Source of the DNA: Warburgia ugandensis
Taxonomy: Eukaryota; Streptophyta; Magnoliopsida; Canellales; Canellaceae
Length of the DNA: 64,000 nucleotides
NCBI GenBank assembly: GCA_035236585.1
Contig: CP141128.1
Location: 35,260,684-35,324,683, forward strand
Direction of reading: 5' to 3'
A model generated the notes under the pieces. The model had not been told where the DNA came from. It saw only the letters and a list, made by a program, of their open reading frames with translations, and searched no databases. Every line of letters starts with the position of its first letter. The first letter of the stretch is position 1. Shown piece after piece: positions 24,194 through 37,006 of this stretch. A program made the translations under genes and the position numbers.

Positions 24194-25049
24194 TGTAACA
24201 TTTCAAATTTTTATGCTATTCACAAAATCATTTGTGGAAGTTTAACAACAAGATCAAGTTGTCTCACTTAGTTATGAGTTGACTATGTTAGATTCAACAT
24301 CCAAGTTCAAAACGCTAAATTAGAAACTCGCTATTATTTTTTTAATTTTTATGATATTTAAATTATGCTTAAATTTTAATAGATTAAGAGCAATCTTAAC
24401 TGTTGAGATTAATCCATAGTAAATTAATTAAAGGAAGTATCATCTCAGATTAAATAGTGGTGGATTGATGACACCAATTATAAACTTATCTTCATTAAAA
24501 GGAGATAATGGACAATTAGCATTCATTTTGTCATGATAATTAACTGAGATAAACATGATAATTAAATAGATTTAAAATCAAAATGTAGTGGAACTTTGTG
24601 ATGGGTCCACATAGACTATAGATAAGAAAGAACCAAATGGCTCTCATCTCCCTCATTAATAACTTCAACATGCCTACAATTTAAGACATGTTGGGTGGTT
24701 GCAAAAAGAAAGGGAAATAGATGGGGCATGGAAGAGAGAAGAAAAATGTGAAGGACAAGGGAAGAAAGAAGAAGAAGAAGATAAAGAAGGAAAAGGAAAA
24801 GGAAAAGGAGAAGAAAGAAAGAAAGGAAAAGAATAAAAGAAAGAAAACGATAAAGAAAAGGAGAGGAAGAGAAATCTGATTGGAGTTTTCCACAGAGAAA
24901 AATGTCTCCAAGTATGTGAAAACTTAATATGTTTATGATTTTAGCATGAACGATATTAGTGATATTCAGATATATAGATTTGATTATTTTACATAGTTTC
25001 TAGGAATTAATGATGCATTTTTATACTTACCACTAATTGCTATGCTATA
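24194..25049 (+). mobile_element. Start of putative 3' LTR of element C
   Basis: Begins TGTAACATTTCAAATTTTTA after the polypurine tract. By eye it aligns with the 5' LTR only at the very start, so either the LTRs have diverged strongly or a different family follows. It may continue through the tandem array to about 28265. It contains a purine-rich tract at 24700-24880. Confidence 0.5.
24700..24880. repeat. Purine-rich (GAA/GGAAAA) low-complexity tract
   Basis: Nearly pure A/G on the plus strand, with runs of GAAGAAG, GGAAAA and GAAAGAAAG. The complementary reading frame (24681-24911) is only a phenylalanine/serine/leucine by-product. Confidence 0.85.
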
Positions 25050-25434
25050 AAAATGAATTGTAAGTTAGTTGTAAGATATTTTGATGAGTTTGTAATCATG
25101 TTTTGGACTGCTAACTACTATACTTCATAGCAAAATGTATAGATTGTTTTATTAGTAGAAAGATGATTTTTTAATTATGTTCTAGACTGCAATTTGCTAT
25201 ATTTCATGGTTGAATGTTAGTGACTATTTTGTTTCTAAAAAGATGAGTTTTTAATCATGTCTGTGGACTACTATTCGCTATGCTTCATAGCTGAATGTAT
25301 AATGACTATTGTTTATAAAAAGTTGAGTTTTTAATCATGTTTTGGACTTATGTACTATGCTTCATAGCTAAATGTATAGTGACTATTTTGTTTGTAAAAA
25401 GATGAGTTTTTAATCATGTTTTGGGCTGCTGTCT
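25050..25434 (+). repeat. Tandem array of about 80 bp, left part
   Basis: The core TAATCATGTTTTGGACT recurs at about 25093, 25172, 25252, 25332 and 25411, a spacing of 79-80 bases. Each unit also has a CTATGCTTCATAGCTGAATG-like segment, a GTGACTATTTTG-like segment and AAAAAGATGAGTTT. The array is cut by solo LTR A5 and resumes at 28067. Confidence 0.9.
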
Positions 25435-25439
25435 ATTAT
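25435..25439. repeat. Target-site duplication of A5, left copy
   Basis: ATTAT, repeated exactly at 28067-28071. Confidence 0.85.
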
Positions 25440-28066
25440 TGTAATGACTCCATTTTTGTACCCTTGAAATCCCATGAAAAGTTCACTTTTTTTAGATAAG
25501 GGCATTTTGGTCATTTTACTGTTCACCCTGACTAGACCCAGAAATTTGGTCCTGATAATGGTACCCTTAGGTGCATCTCAGAAAAAGGAATCCAACAAGA
25601 CTAGAATCACCCAAAACGGAGTTAAAATGACCAAGTTATGGCCCTTTGAAGTTCAAGGGCAAAATTGTAATTTAAATTAAAAACGAATTTGGCCTGAGAA
25701 AATAGGGACCCGTTTTGATACGGGCACCCCTCTTCTTCCCAAACCTATTGGAGGTTTCTAGAATGGCAGTGTGTAGGGGAGAAACCACAGCCATTCTGGA
25801 GGTTTCTCCACTACCATTCCATGGCGGTAGAAACCCCCCTCCAGAACCCTCTGTAAGCTCTATAAATAGAGCTCTTGGGCGCCTCCAATGGCAACCTAAA
25901 ATCCTGGAAAAAACCCATCTTGGAGAAGCAGGCAAGAGGATAAAACGTGGAAGATACCCAGCCACGAACCAGGTACGCCTTAAACAACTCCAAACCCATC
26001 TCCCCCTCAGTCTTAAGTTGAGTTTCCCTAAGTTTTTGCATGAGAAACCATGCAAAACGGGGCTCTAGCGAGCCACAACAGACCCAGGGTAGGTGCCTGG
26101 GGCGTTATGGTTCGACAGGGTCGAACCAAGGCATCCCATGGATGCCCAGGTCACCACAGCGCCAAAACGCGCCGACCGCGTTAAAGGAAAACCAATGGGG
26201 ACGCGCCTGCAAACAAGAATGAGGGACGGAATCTTGGTACGTCTGCAGACATGCCCGGTGGGGCGCACGCCGCTGACGCAGGACGCGTTAGCGTCCCGAG
26301 ATCCCGCCTCGTATGGGCCTTCTATGTACTCTTAATACTAAAATGCTCATAACTTGAGTTATAGGACTCCAATTGAGGCACTGCGAGAGGCGTTGTGTCC
26401 GTATCGACGGCACGGACACACCCAAACCATAAAATACCTGATCAAGCCCCTATCCAAAGCTGGCATGACCCTTAAACCATGATAGTGGCACGGGGCCACT
26501 AAACCTTTGCAAACCTGACTATACCAAGGCCCAGTTAGGGACCTTAGGAGGCCCTTAAGCATGGGAATGAACCCTTAATGCCTAAGTAGTGAGGTAAACT
26601 GTTCTAGAGCCTACAGAAATGGGCCAAGCTAACCTTTTTTTCCTAAACCATGTCCAGGAACGCACAAGGACAAGGGGACTAGCGTGATGAAACCAGGTAG
26701 GTGTTCTATCGCTACTAGACTTTTAAAAAGAACCCATGATGCTTTGAGAATGCATGTTTTGAGTCATGATTGGCTTTCTCATATCATATGAACTTATGTT
26801 ACGTCCTTATGCACATGATCTGTTTAGCATGAAGTGATTTCATAAATGAACTTAACATGCATATGAAAAATACATTGTGCATATATTGCCAAGACATGTG
26901 TTACATGCATAGACATGTTTTAAAAAGGGATTCTTGTTTGCATGATAAGTGTAGCCTTGGCCGATGAGGACGGGCTGATGAGGGCAAGCCGATGAGGGCG
27001 GGCCAGAGAGAGCTGACAGGCTTCTAGGCTGGGTTATGACTTTGAATGCAAGACTAGCATGAGCAGATTTTATGCATTGCATGCATGTTTTGCAACTGTT
27101 TGCATGATTTGCGATGATTGAGCTTTGGCTTTATCTTTAGATGCTTTTGGGCGAGTAAGCTCGTGGACGCTATGCCGAGAGGTTCGGGGTGGCCTCCCAG
27201 CCTCTACCACTATAGGTGGAAAGGGTACCACGCCAAAAAGGCATGTCCTTACTTCAATTGTTGAGTGGTACCGAGGACTACCATTGATGTCACGGCACCC
27301 AATCAAAGTGTCATATGCCCCGTGGAGGCTATGACCGAGTGTCCCCAGGTACCCAGGGACCACACGGCGATGAGGTCGTGGGCATGGTGGGCCCTATGTT
27401 TTTGAGGATTTACTTGCATTGCATATGGCATGACATGAGTATGGTCGACCATAGATCCATGAGTTGGATTCAGTTGAGCATCTTATGCATATCATAGTAT
27501 ATTTTCATGATATCTATGTTACTTTTGACTTGGATTATGTGATTCTTTAAGTCGTCAGTATTCTATTTTGACAACGGATTTTAATATTGATATTGAACAT
27601 GAATATTCAAACATGCACATGGTGTAAAGAACATATGGTTTAAAACATAGCATGCATTGTAAAACTAGTAGTGATAGACTCCTACTGAGTATAGTGTATA
27701 CTCACCCAATCCATAACATTTTTTAGATACAAGTAAACACTTAAGGATAGGATATACCGTGACAGACCCGTGATAGAGAACGTCCAAATTAAGTACAAGT
27801 AAGTAAACCCCTACCTTATCTTTCAGTGAATGATACTTGATTGTAGTTACTCTCTGTAGTTGGGGCTGTGACTAAGACTTTCTTGGGAATAGAGTTGATT
27901 TAAAACTATGCCATGGCTATATGATTTGAAAATGTGTTTTGACACTCGGGGTTTTATACGAAAGATTGCTTTCCAAAACAAAAGATTTTCATGCATTTCA
28001 TATTTCTAAAACAAGAGATCTCGCCTTTTTATGAAATTTGCATCATATAAAACCTGGGTTGTCACA
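25440..28066 (+). mobile_element. Solo LTR A5 (family A relative) with perfect TSD
   Basis: 2627 bases from TGTAATGACTCC to GGGTTGTCACA, flanked by ATTAT on both sides and lying inside an ~80-bp tandem array. It shares with A1-A4 the order of landmarks: AAAACGGAGTTAAAATGACC early, GGGCACCCCTC, a TATA box, a CpG-rich block at 26060-26300, TCTATCGCTACTAGAC at about 26707, and ATGCCCCGTGGAGGCTATGA at about 27314. It is clearly diverged from them. Flanking array units on both sides confirm a clean insertion followed by LTR-LTR recombination. Overlapping open frames at 25672-26335 are compositional. Confidence 0.93.
25861..25868 (+). promoter_or_regulatory. LTR TATA box (A5)
   Basis: CTCTATAAATAGAGCTC, about 420 bases from the LTR start, the same distance as in A1-A3. 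Confidence 0.65.
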
Positions 28067-28265
28067 ATTATATTTATAGTTGAATGTATAGTAACTATTT
28101 TGCTAGTAAAATGATGGGTTTTTAATCATGTTTTGGATTTATATCTACTATGCTTTATAGCTGAATGTATAATGACTATTGTGCTAGTAAAAGGATGAGT
28201 AATTTTTTTACTTCAATCTACTATACTTCATTGCTAAATTTATAGTGATTGTTTTGCTTGTGAAA
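28067..28265 (+). repeat. Tandem array of about 80 bp, right part
   Basis: Starts with the second ATTAT and continues the interrupted unit (ATTTATAGTTGAATGTATAG). It has one full core TTTTTAATCATGTTTTGG near 28121 and one degenerate unit before the family-E LTR start at 28266. Confidence 0.85.
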
Positions 28266-28386
28266 TGTGGTGTTCAATTTTATATAAAGTATCCAATTAG
28301 TAATTCATGTGTTATAAATTATTGGCATTATTCTAGGATTTTTCAAAATTCATAACACATGCCTTTCTGAGCTAATGATTCAAAAG
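28266..28386 (+). mobile_element. Family-E LTR (E1), first 121 bases
   Basis: Begins TGTGGTGTTCAATTTT and shares with the reverse complement of 41270-41390 the landmarks TCCAATTAGTAA, GTGTTATAA, CATAACACATG and GAGCTAATGATTCAAAA. It resumes after B2 at 32776. Confidence 0.75.
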
Positions 28387-31300
28387 TGTGACGACCCGGG
28401 TTTTTGTAACGCGTTTTGTAATGTATTTTGAAAGGCAGGGCCTTTAATAGTGTAAAAAAATTTTGCAAAACAAAGCAAAGAAAATTCTTTTCTTTTGAAC
28501 TTGTATTGTAAAACCCAAGTCACCACTTTATACATAACATAAGTACAATTTGTGTACAAAATAAAATTCCATTGAAGGAATATACTTTTATTAAATTCCA
28601 GAATCCATCCAGTAGTTCACAGTACAGCCACATGTATTACAATACTTGTCCAAATTACATAATCCAAAACTCAAGCTCACCATACAATAAAACTCTCAAC
28701 AAAGCAAAATACATGTCTTCAAGGGTATGCCTTGAAGATTATTCTCTTCAAGTCTTCTATCATCTTTAGCTCCTAACTCTCCTTCCTTGTATCTGAGATA
28801 TTGCAACTTTTACAATATCTCAGCAAGCAATGCTTGGTAGGGGATTCAAGCAGCATAATAATTAACAATGTAATTCCAATACTTCATAATCCCATTATCT
28901 CTAAACATATTCATGTTTCTACTCTCTACTTTGTAAGTTATGTACATCCATATACGTACATACTATACATGGGTAAATCAGTTAAATTTATGAAAGTAGT
29001 CAAATATCATTCCCATCTAAGCTGATCAATTCTCTCCATTATGAGAATTTACTATTTCAGCTAATCTTACACTAGGAATTTTCCTTCTTGGGAAATATTG
29101 GTAATATACAATTACCTAGCATTTCATTACGCTAAAACATAAGGCATTTCACTATGCCTATTCTCATATGCACATAGTGCAAAATAATCAAAAAGGTTGC
29201 CATGCTGCAGTCTGATTCGTACTAGCGCTCTCGGATAACTGCCCTGTTCACCACTGATACCATGGTAGAAAATATTATGTCATTGCCTATATTGGGGGAC
29301 AAGACTTTCATAGTGGAGGCCTTCCCATAATTGCCCCACTCGACTTTTAGCCTCTCATAGGGCAAGGTATCATCAAATCATCAAATTTCAAGGAGCGGGT
29401 GGCCAAACCCTTATAACTCCTCTAGCAATAGCATCCCCCTAGGCTTATGCCTATTAAAACAAATTCACAAGCCTCCAAGCTTGTATATAAAATAGATTTC
29501 ATATATATCAAACCATCTGTCTATTTACTTAAGGTTGAAATATTTTCTAGTTCCCTATTCACTTATAGTCTAGTCCTTAACCATCTTATATGTGTTTGGT
29601 TGGATCATAAGGTTTTCAAGAGATTTAATACAAGTATTAACATTACTCTTGTCAACATAAGATCATGCATTCAATCATGTATATCTCATGTAAATGCATT
29701 CATCAAATCCTCCTACCTTTAAGGAGTGATCTCTTTTCCCAAATCTTCCATGATCTTGACTGATGTATGTAATATGTACATCCATACATATTGTCAATAT
29801 ATAAATTTTGAACAATCCTATTGATCACTAGATCTGATGTTTAGAATGATCTTTAGATCATTCATATCTAAGTATTTTTCTATCTCTAAGTCTTAGTGTG
29901 TCCATCTCCTTGATCTTGATCTTTCATAGATCCATTGATTGACAATCTACGCATGTTGATAAAGATCAAGGTCTTAGATCTTCTATCATCTAGTTCTTCT
30001 TTGATCTAAGTTCAGTTATTGGATCATCCCTAAGGAGGATGATCTTGGTTTTTTTCCTTAAATCATCTTTGATCAAGGGTTTAGATTATCTAATCTAATG
30101 AACTAGAACAAGCATACTAATAAACATGCATACTAAGTACAATATAATATTCTTATTCTTATTGTTCTTGATCATCCAAGATCTAATGGATCTTGTTTGA
30201 TCATCCTTATCTTACTTACAGTTTTTATTAGGGTTAGGTAATTTACTAACCTTTTATGCTCTTACTATTGTTATTCAACCAGTTAATGTTTTGTTAGTTA
30301 AAGGTAACTTATTTAAGCCTAAGTCTAGATTGCTCCTCTTATTTCCAATTGGCTAAGGCTTACAAGCAGAATGGGTGAACACAAAGTGGTTACTTCAATC
30401 CTCATGTAAGGAGGCATTTAGACCTCACAAACATCAACAGAAGGTAGGGGAAGAGCGAGGCTCACTAGAATGACCATAGCTCAACCTTTCATAAGGTTCC
30501 TATAAGCATGTTGACCCTAAATACTCTTTCTAATAGATTTTAATTAAGTCCATGAATAATGTCATTCATAGAGTTTATTATTCTCCTAGTTTGGGCCAAG
30601 GATTTGATAATCCTTATATTGTCCTACTAACTATAGCCCCTACTAATTAAGTCCAAAGTACTCCATTCTTCTTTATGTCATGAAACTCTACTTTCTCATT
30701 AGAATACATTTTTGATGTTTTATGCTCTTTATCTCATAACAAGTAGATCTACTAATAACAATTTAATCACATATCATACTAAAGTCTAAAAGTTACACTA
30801 TCATGCTTTATAACATAAATCATATTTAAGATGCTATTATCAATTAATATAAAATGAAACTAATTACATTAACATCTTTAGAAACCTTCACTTATGATCC
30901 AACCATTAGATCTTAGATCTTTTCCTTTTTACTAAGGGTTTTAATTATATTTAAGGGGTTTTCTTTATTAAGGTCCAAAGGTCATATTGTTTTGTTTTTG
31001 TCATAATCCATCCATGATCTCCTTGGATTTTATCATATCAACATCCATCCCATTCATTTCAAGGATCTGATCACACTTGATCTTATTGATCAAGTGGGTC
31101 CCTTTGAAATTTTTAGGGTTTTTCTACCATAGTGGGTAGATCCCTTAATATCTCTTATAGATCTATCCAAATAAATCATTTAGATAACTTCATTTCAATT
31201 TTATATCATTATTAAAACATATTTATAAGATCTGATCATCTCAGATCTTAAAGATCTAGGTAATTGGAAACTTGTTTCTTTAATACAAAAAGTTTTATTA

Positions 31301-32775
31301 CATAATTTCTAAATTTCATCATTTCATCAGAAAATAGAGGTTTCAAGCTTTCCATAGCTTTTTTTCGATCTCAATTTGCAGTTCAGATGGCTCCGAACTT
31401 AGATTTGAAAGTTCACAGTCCTTCCTAAGGCCTAGATTTGATCTGGGCCCAAAGGAATGGACGGCGCAGATCTTTTGGGCAGAATCGAGCCGGGCGGGCG
31501 CTCATACGGCGTCTCACGCGCTGTCTATCTGATCGGGAGATCGGACAATCCTTTTGGACCTTCCAATCAATCCCTTCTCAATTGAGGGACCAAACCTTCA
31601 TGAAATTTAGTGAAAATTGTACCCTAAGGGTTTTGGCACCTTTTGCATTGATTGGTAGTGTCTGATTTTCCATCTAAGCCCTCTATCGTCCTAAATTGAA
31701 GGTGTTGTTGTTACTTTATTTTTACCTTTTTTATCACCAAAATAAATTACAGTAAAATAAAATTTTCATTAAACACTAGTAAACATGTATATAAAGTATT
31801 CCCACCAACCTAATTGGAGAAAAATGTTGTTTATATGTCCAATTTAAAAGAAATACCCTTTTGATGAATATATGGCCCAAGATCCACCTTTCTTGCAAAT
31901 TCCCGTTGTTTGAACTGTTGGATCTTGAAATTGATTTGGGGGTTTTGTAGCTAAGGTATGGTGGGAAGTTTTGGATGGTGGAATTGATGATATTAGATCT
32001 AGAACAGAGTGCTTAATTGATTTTAGGTCTCTTGTTCTAATCTAAAAAGAAAAAGAAATTGAAAAGAGAGAGATCTCTTGGGATTTTCTTTTGGGTTTTT
32101 GGGGAGGGATCTAAGTCTAATTTTTCAGGGAGAGTGAAAACAATTTTTTGTGAATTTTAGGAGTATTTTTGGAGGATTTTTGGGGTTGTATTTATAAGCA
32201 TTTTGGTCTTCTTTCATGATGATATGCATTAATGATGGTAAAAAAAATTATTATTAAATAAGCATTGGATTCTCCCATTCTCCACCTACTTCCCCAAGAC
32301 CAGCTAGTATGGTTTGATCCATGATTTCATGTGAGCTGGCCATAGGATTCGTTTTTGGGTCCCTTGTGGGCCCCACATGGTGTAAAAAGACCATTTTGCC
32401 CTTTATATATAAAAAAATTAGGATTTATTCCCATGATCTCGGAATTGAGCGTACTTAGTGGCGTTGGATTTATATTTCTTAGTACATTCTAAATTTTAAT
32501 GTCTCAGATTTTGATTTTTGGGTAAAATTACTATTTTACCTTTTTGTCCAAGAAATGAAGAAAATTAAGGATTTTTCATCCGAATTCAGAATTTGTCGCG
32601 CTTACAGTCATTCTAAAGGGTTTGCTAAGTTTAATTTCAATTGTACATGTCTTATTCTTTGGTTATACTTTTATAAGAAGTATATTCTAAATAACCCTGA
32701 TATTTCGGTCCAAAATTTCTGAAACTCAAACTTTATTGATTTTCTTAATCAATTACAAAATTTGGGGTTATTACA
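28387..32775 (-). mobile_element. Solo LTR B2 (family B) with perfect TSD
   Basis: 4389 bases. The plus strand starts TGTGACGACCCGGG and ends GGGGTTATTACA; on the minus strand the LTR begins TGTAATAACCCC. It is flanked by AAAAG at 28382-28386 and 32776-32780. Removing it rejoins E1 at TTCAAAAG/TTTGATATTTTG. A TATA (CTTATAAATA, minus) is at 32189-32198, about 580 bases inside. The long downstream part has no recognisable coding sequence. A short GC-rich patch at 31440-31530 encodes nothing known. Confidence 0.93.
32189..32198 (-). promoter_or_regulatory. Probable LTR TATA box (B2)
   Basis: The minus strand reads GCTTATAAATACAACCCC, placed about 580 bases from the LTR start. Confidence 0.5.
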
Positions 32776-33200
32776 AAAAGTTTGATATTTTGCAGGTTCA
32801 AGAGCTAATTTATAGTAAGTATGCGAATAATCATAATTTTCTAGGATTTAATTAGGGTTTTAAATCTTGTAGATATCGAGAAGATGATCCAATTTCCGAT
32901 ATAAACTAAGATGAGAATTGAAGATAAAGATCAAACGAGAGAGCCAAGACAAAGGTGATTAGGAAGAATCCATGCAATTCTACAACCTTTGCATGAGAAT
33001 TGGAGCCATGCAAGCCACCTTATCCATACAAGCCATGCAAGCCTTGAAGCCAAAGGACTAAGCTACTCAAGACATCAAGGAGCCATCAAAGTGAGCCGTG
33101 AAGCCCTCTTAGCCAAGCCACATGGAGTCACATGATTCGATGAAGAATTCAAGCAATTAGCCATGCTAAAAACATGATTTTTGAAGGGATAATTAGAAGG
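32776..33200 (+). mobile_element. Family-E LTR (E1), continuation after B2
   Basis: TTTGATATTTTGCAGGTTCA and AATAATCATAATTTTCTAGG match, in inverted orientation, 40950-41290 of E2 (TTTTAATATTTTGTAGGACC, ATTAATCATATTTTTATAGG on the minus strand). Both then run into GAGCCAT/CAAGCCATGCAAGCC-type repeats. The right limit is approximate. Confidence 0.75.
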
Positions 33201-34541
33201 ATTTGATGGACATTATCCTATGATAAGATATTTAATCATGGAATTTTTAACCTAAACTAATGATGGAAACTAAAACAAATGCAAGGATGAAAGATGGAAT
33301 TATGCCAAACTTTAAACATGCTAAAATCAACACTTTCTAAAAATAAAATTTAGAAACTTTCCTAAATCATGCAAGTCTAAGGAAACTAAGCAACCAAATC
33401 AACTATTGTCCTACATTAATTACACATGAGATTTAGCAACTATGACAATATTAATTACTTTCCCAACTATGAATTAGAGATTAAACATGATGCAAACTAG
33501 TTAACAATGAAATTTAACTACACTAAACAAGAGAAATAAAGAAAAATAATCGCTCAAACAAGCAATAAAATAAGAACTACCCAAGTATCATGCATGTGAC
33601 CATAGAATGGTACACATGATTCATTGGGTAGGAATGGATCTAATCAACTATGAAAATCTAGACATGAAATCATGTTCAATCATTAAAGAAGCAATCTAAC
33701 AATCTAGTTGGGTTTTTAAAAAATCAAGTAAACATGAATTGTATGGTACTAGAAATTAAACATAACAAACCATAAAGAAAAATTCCAATGACATGCTATA
33801 TAAAAAATTCCTTGATGGAATAGAAAAACAATGGAATTAAGCAATTCTAATGCAAGCAAACATCCAAGAATGTAGACTAATAACAATTGGACACAAGTAT
33901 GAATTTAAAAATCCAATTTACTTCATTGAATTACATTAAAGTCCATCAACATAAAGCCCACAATACACGTAATCCAAATCTGAAACTTAAGTCCTATTAC
34001 AACAAATGCTACTTGATCTCAATCAACCTAAAACTATAAGATAAATCTTATTCAATATTTCAACATCAATCATGAATAAGCATGCTTTGAAGTCAAGGGA
34101 AAATTCCACTAGAAAGCAAAGGCACATAAGGAAAGAAAGAAGGAACTCAAAGGTATCAAAAGAGATCTAAAGGTAAAGAAAGGTAAAAGACTAGATTCAA
34201 GAAGGCTTTCCCTTGGCTATCACTTTAATGGAAAAGCAACCTTGGACCTTGAATAAACATGTAACAAGAACTAAGGGAATGGAAAAGCATAAACTAAGCA
34301 ACAATGGAAGTTAAAAGCAAGCAAAGAGAGAAAGATCACAAAAAGAACCAACTAAACTTTGAAGGAAGACTACAAGACCAAGGCCTAGGCATAGTGAACT
34401 TGGGGAATAACAACCCACCTTGGAGAGGATAGCAGCCACCCAAAGAAGTAGAAGATTCAATGCAAAAAGGTAAGTGAAAGGGGTTTAGGAAAATACGCCT
34501 TCTCCCTTGGAGGTGACATTATTTTCCTATCTTCCATCCTC

Positions 34542-34550
34542 TTTTATAGG
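34542..34550 (-). promoter_or_regulatory. LTR TATA box (E2)
   Basis: The minus strand reads AACCTATAAAAGAGGATGG, followed by sequence without stop-free coding. Consistent with a U3/R boundary. Confidence 0.6.
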
Positions 34551-34791
34551 TTATTTGCTAAGTTTTCTAGGGTGTCCTAAAGTTAAGATATAGTGAGATG
34601 AAAGATAAGGAGAATCGGATGTCTAGGATGAAGTTTTGAAGGAACGCCTAGCGTTTTTATCAAATAGAAAACAAGGGCTGCCTTTTTGGTTGTCTTAAGG
34701 TTGGAAGGTGCCATTTTTTTAGTAAGAAGTATCTCCACCCTTCAAAAATCATTGATGCTCTTGAAATATGGAAAGTGTAATTGGATAGGAT

Positions 34792-34795
<4 letters not shown>

Positions 34796-34886
<91 letters not shown>

Positions 34887-34895
34887 AGAAGAAGA
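34796..34895. repeat. Microsatellite (GA)n then (GAA)n
   Basis: An uninterrupted GA run of about 87 bases to 34882, then AGAAGAAGAAGAAG. It lies in the U3 of E2 close to the B3 insertion point. The arginine/glutamate and serine/leucine frames across it are artefacts. Confidence 0.95.
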
Positions 34896-35542
34896 TGGGA
34901 GGAAAGAAAGTGATAGGAAAAGATAGGAGAGAGAGGTGATGTGAGACGACCTGGGTTTTCGTAACACATTTTGGAATACATTTTTGAAAGGCAGGGTGCC
35001 CTTAGTAGTAAAAAATTTTGCAAAACAAAGCAACGGAAATTATTTTCTTTAGAACTTGTTTTGTAAAACCCAAATCATCACTTCATACATAACATAAGTA
35101 GATTTTTGTACAAGATAAAATTCCATTGAAGAAATATACTTTTATTAAATTCCAAAATCCATTTAGTGGTTCACAGTGCGGCCCGGGTATCAGTACAATA
35201 CTTGTCCAAATTACATAATCCAAATTTCAAACCTCACCATACATTAAAAAATCTTAATACAATACAATGCTATCAAATAAAAATACATGTCTTCAAGGGA
35301 TAATCCCTTATTGGTTATTCTTCCAAGTCTTCTTACATCTTGAGCTCCTAATTGTCCTTCTCTGTATCTGAGATATTATAAACATTCAAACATTTGCAAT
35401 ATCTTAGCAAGCTATGCTTGATAGGGGATTCAAGAAGCATGATAATTTGACAGTAAAATCCCAATACTTCATAATCCCATTATTCATACTCATGGATCAC
35501 TCTCTTTACTTTGTCATATATGCACATCCTTACACATACATA

Positions 35543-35563
35543 CTATATATATATATATATATA
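35543..35563. repeat. Microsatellite (TA)n
   Basis: About 20 bases of alternating TA inside B3. Confidence 0.85.
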
Positions 35564-36937
35564 GTCAAAACTGTGAAAAATAGTTAATATCTCAAACATC
35601 AATAATCACACTCAGACACATTGAGTCGATCAATCATCCAGACTATGCTGGAAAAATACTCCCTTATTTGGGTAGTATCAGCATCTCATTATGCCATGCA
35701 TCATGATGCAAAATACTCAAGGGACTACTATGCTACAGTTTGATCCATACCAGCATGCTCAGATAATTGCTTTCATACTTTAAGGATACCAAGTGTGAAA
35801 AATCATCTATGTCATGTCTATATGGGGAGATAGACCGTCACAGTGGTAGCCTTCCCATAAGTGCCCTACCCGACATTTTGCCTCTCTTTGGGTACGGTAT
35901 CATCATATATATCACATTTCAGAGAGCGGGTGGCCAAACCCTCGTAACCCTCCTAGCATAGCATCCCCAGGCCTATGCCTATTTAAAACAAAAACCACAA
36001 GCCTCCTTGCTTGTATATAAGGTATTCTTTTACTTATCAGATGCCTTATCTGTTTATATCATTATCCTCATATTTTGGTATTATTATACTGAGGATAGGA
36101 TTTCACTTCAAACTTAGGGATCATCATTCACCATGAATGATATCCATGTTCATATAAGTTAAGGGATCACCATTCTATACGAATGATTCCCATATATTGA
36201 TTTTATACTTATCAGATAATTTGTTTATTTATCTAGGGCTGGAATACTTTCTAGTTCCCTATTCACTTAGGGTTTTCCTCAATTCTAACTTAACCATTTT
36301 ATATGTGTTTTGGTTGTATCATAAGAGTTCTCAATGGATTTAATACAAGTATTTACATTTTACTTGTCAACATTTCCAGACATAAGATCATGTATTCAAT
36401 ATGTATTTCTCATGTAAATGCATTCATTAAATCCTCCTACCTTCAAGTAGTGATTCATCTTTTCAAATCTTCCATGATCCCGATTGATGTATGAAATCTA
36501 TAAATCCATACATACTGTTAATATTTATACAATCTAAATAATTCTATATTTTTTATCCTAACTATATTCTTTGTCCAATCTTGTCTTTGATATGGAGGAT
36601 CTCGATCTTATGTCATATCATGATCTATCTTCCTTAGATAGTGTTTACCCTATTGATCAATAGATCAATGGTTAGAATGATCTTCTAATCTTTTAGATCT
36701 AAGTATTTTCTATTCTAAGTCTTTGTGTATTCCTTTCTTGGATCTTGATCTTTCATAGATCTTTTGATCAACAATTTATACTTGTTGATAAAGATCAAGA
36801 GCTTAGATCTTCTATCATCTAGTTTTTCTTTGATCTATGTTTAGTTGTTTGATCATCCCTAAGAAGGATGATCTTGGTTCTCATCCTTGAATCATGTTTG
36901 ATCAAGGGTTTGGATTCTCTATCTAGATTTTTCTACA

Positions 36938-37006
36938 ACATACATACATACATACATACATACATACATACATACATACATACATACATACATACATACA
37001 TACATA
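36938..37006. repeat. Microsatellite (ACAT)n
   Basis: About 17 perfect tetranucleotide units inside B3. Confidence 0.95.

Larger units (their letters stand above)
33201..34941 (-). mobile_element. Family-E LTR (E2), distal part, and junction with E1
   Basis: Read on the minus strand from 34941 downward this continues the E2 LTR beyond solo LTR B3: a pyrimidine-rich stretch, a TATA box at 34542-34550, then a transcribed leader type of sequence. The meeting point with E1 lies somewhere in about 33170-33900 and I could not fix it. A-rich and repeat-poor; no gene seen. Confidence 0.55.

Noticed and set aside
24681..24911. Phenylalanine-rich membrane-like frame
   Set aside because: Translation of a purine tract on its complementary strand; no initiation context or conservation.
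26940..27020. Hammerhead ribozyme (retrozyme) suggested by repeated CTGATGAG/CCGATGAG
   Set aside because: The required GAAA and a consistent three-stem layout are missing; it is a short GATGAGGGC repeat within LTR A5, echoed at 17712.
31438..31665. Small host gene in the GC-rich patch
   Set aside because: Lies within solo LTR B2; the equivalent region in B3 (about 39150-39450) is similar but does not keep the frame.
34686..35033. Arg-Glu and Ser-Leu repeat proteins
   Set aside because: Pure translations of the GA microsatellite.
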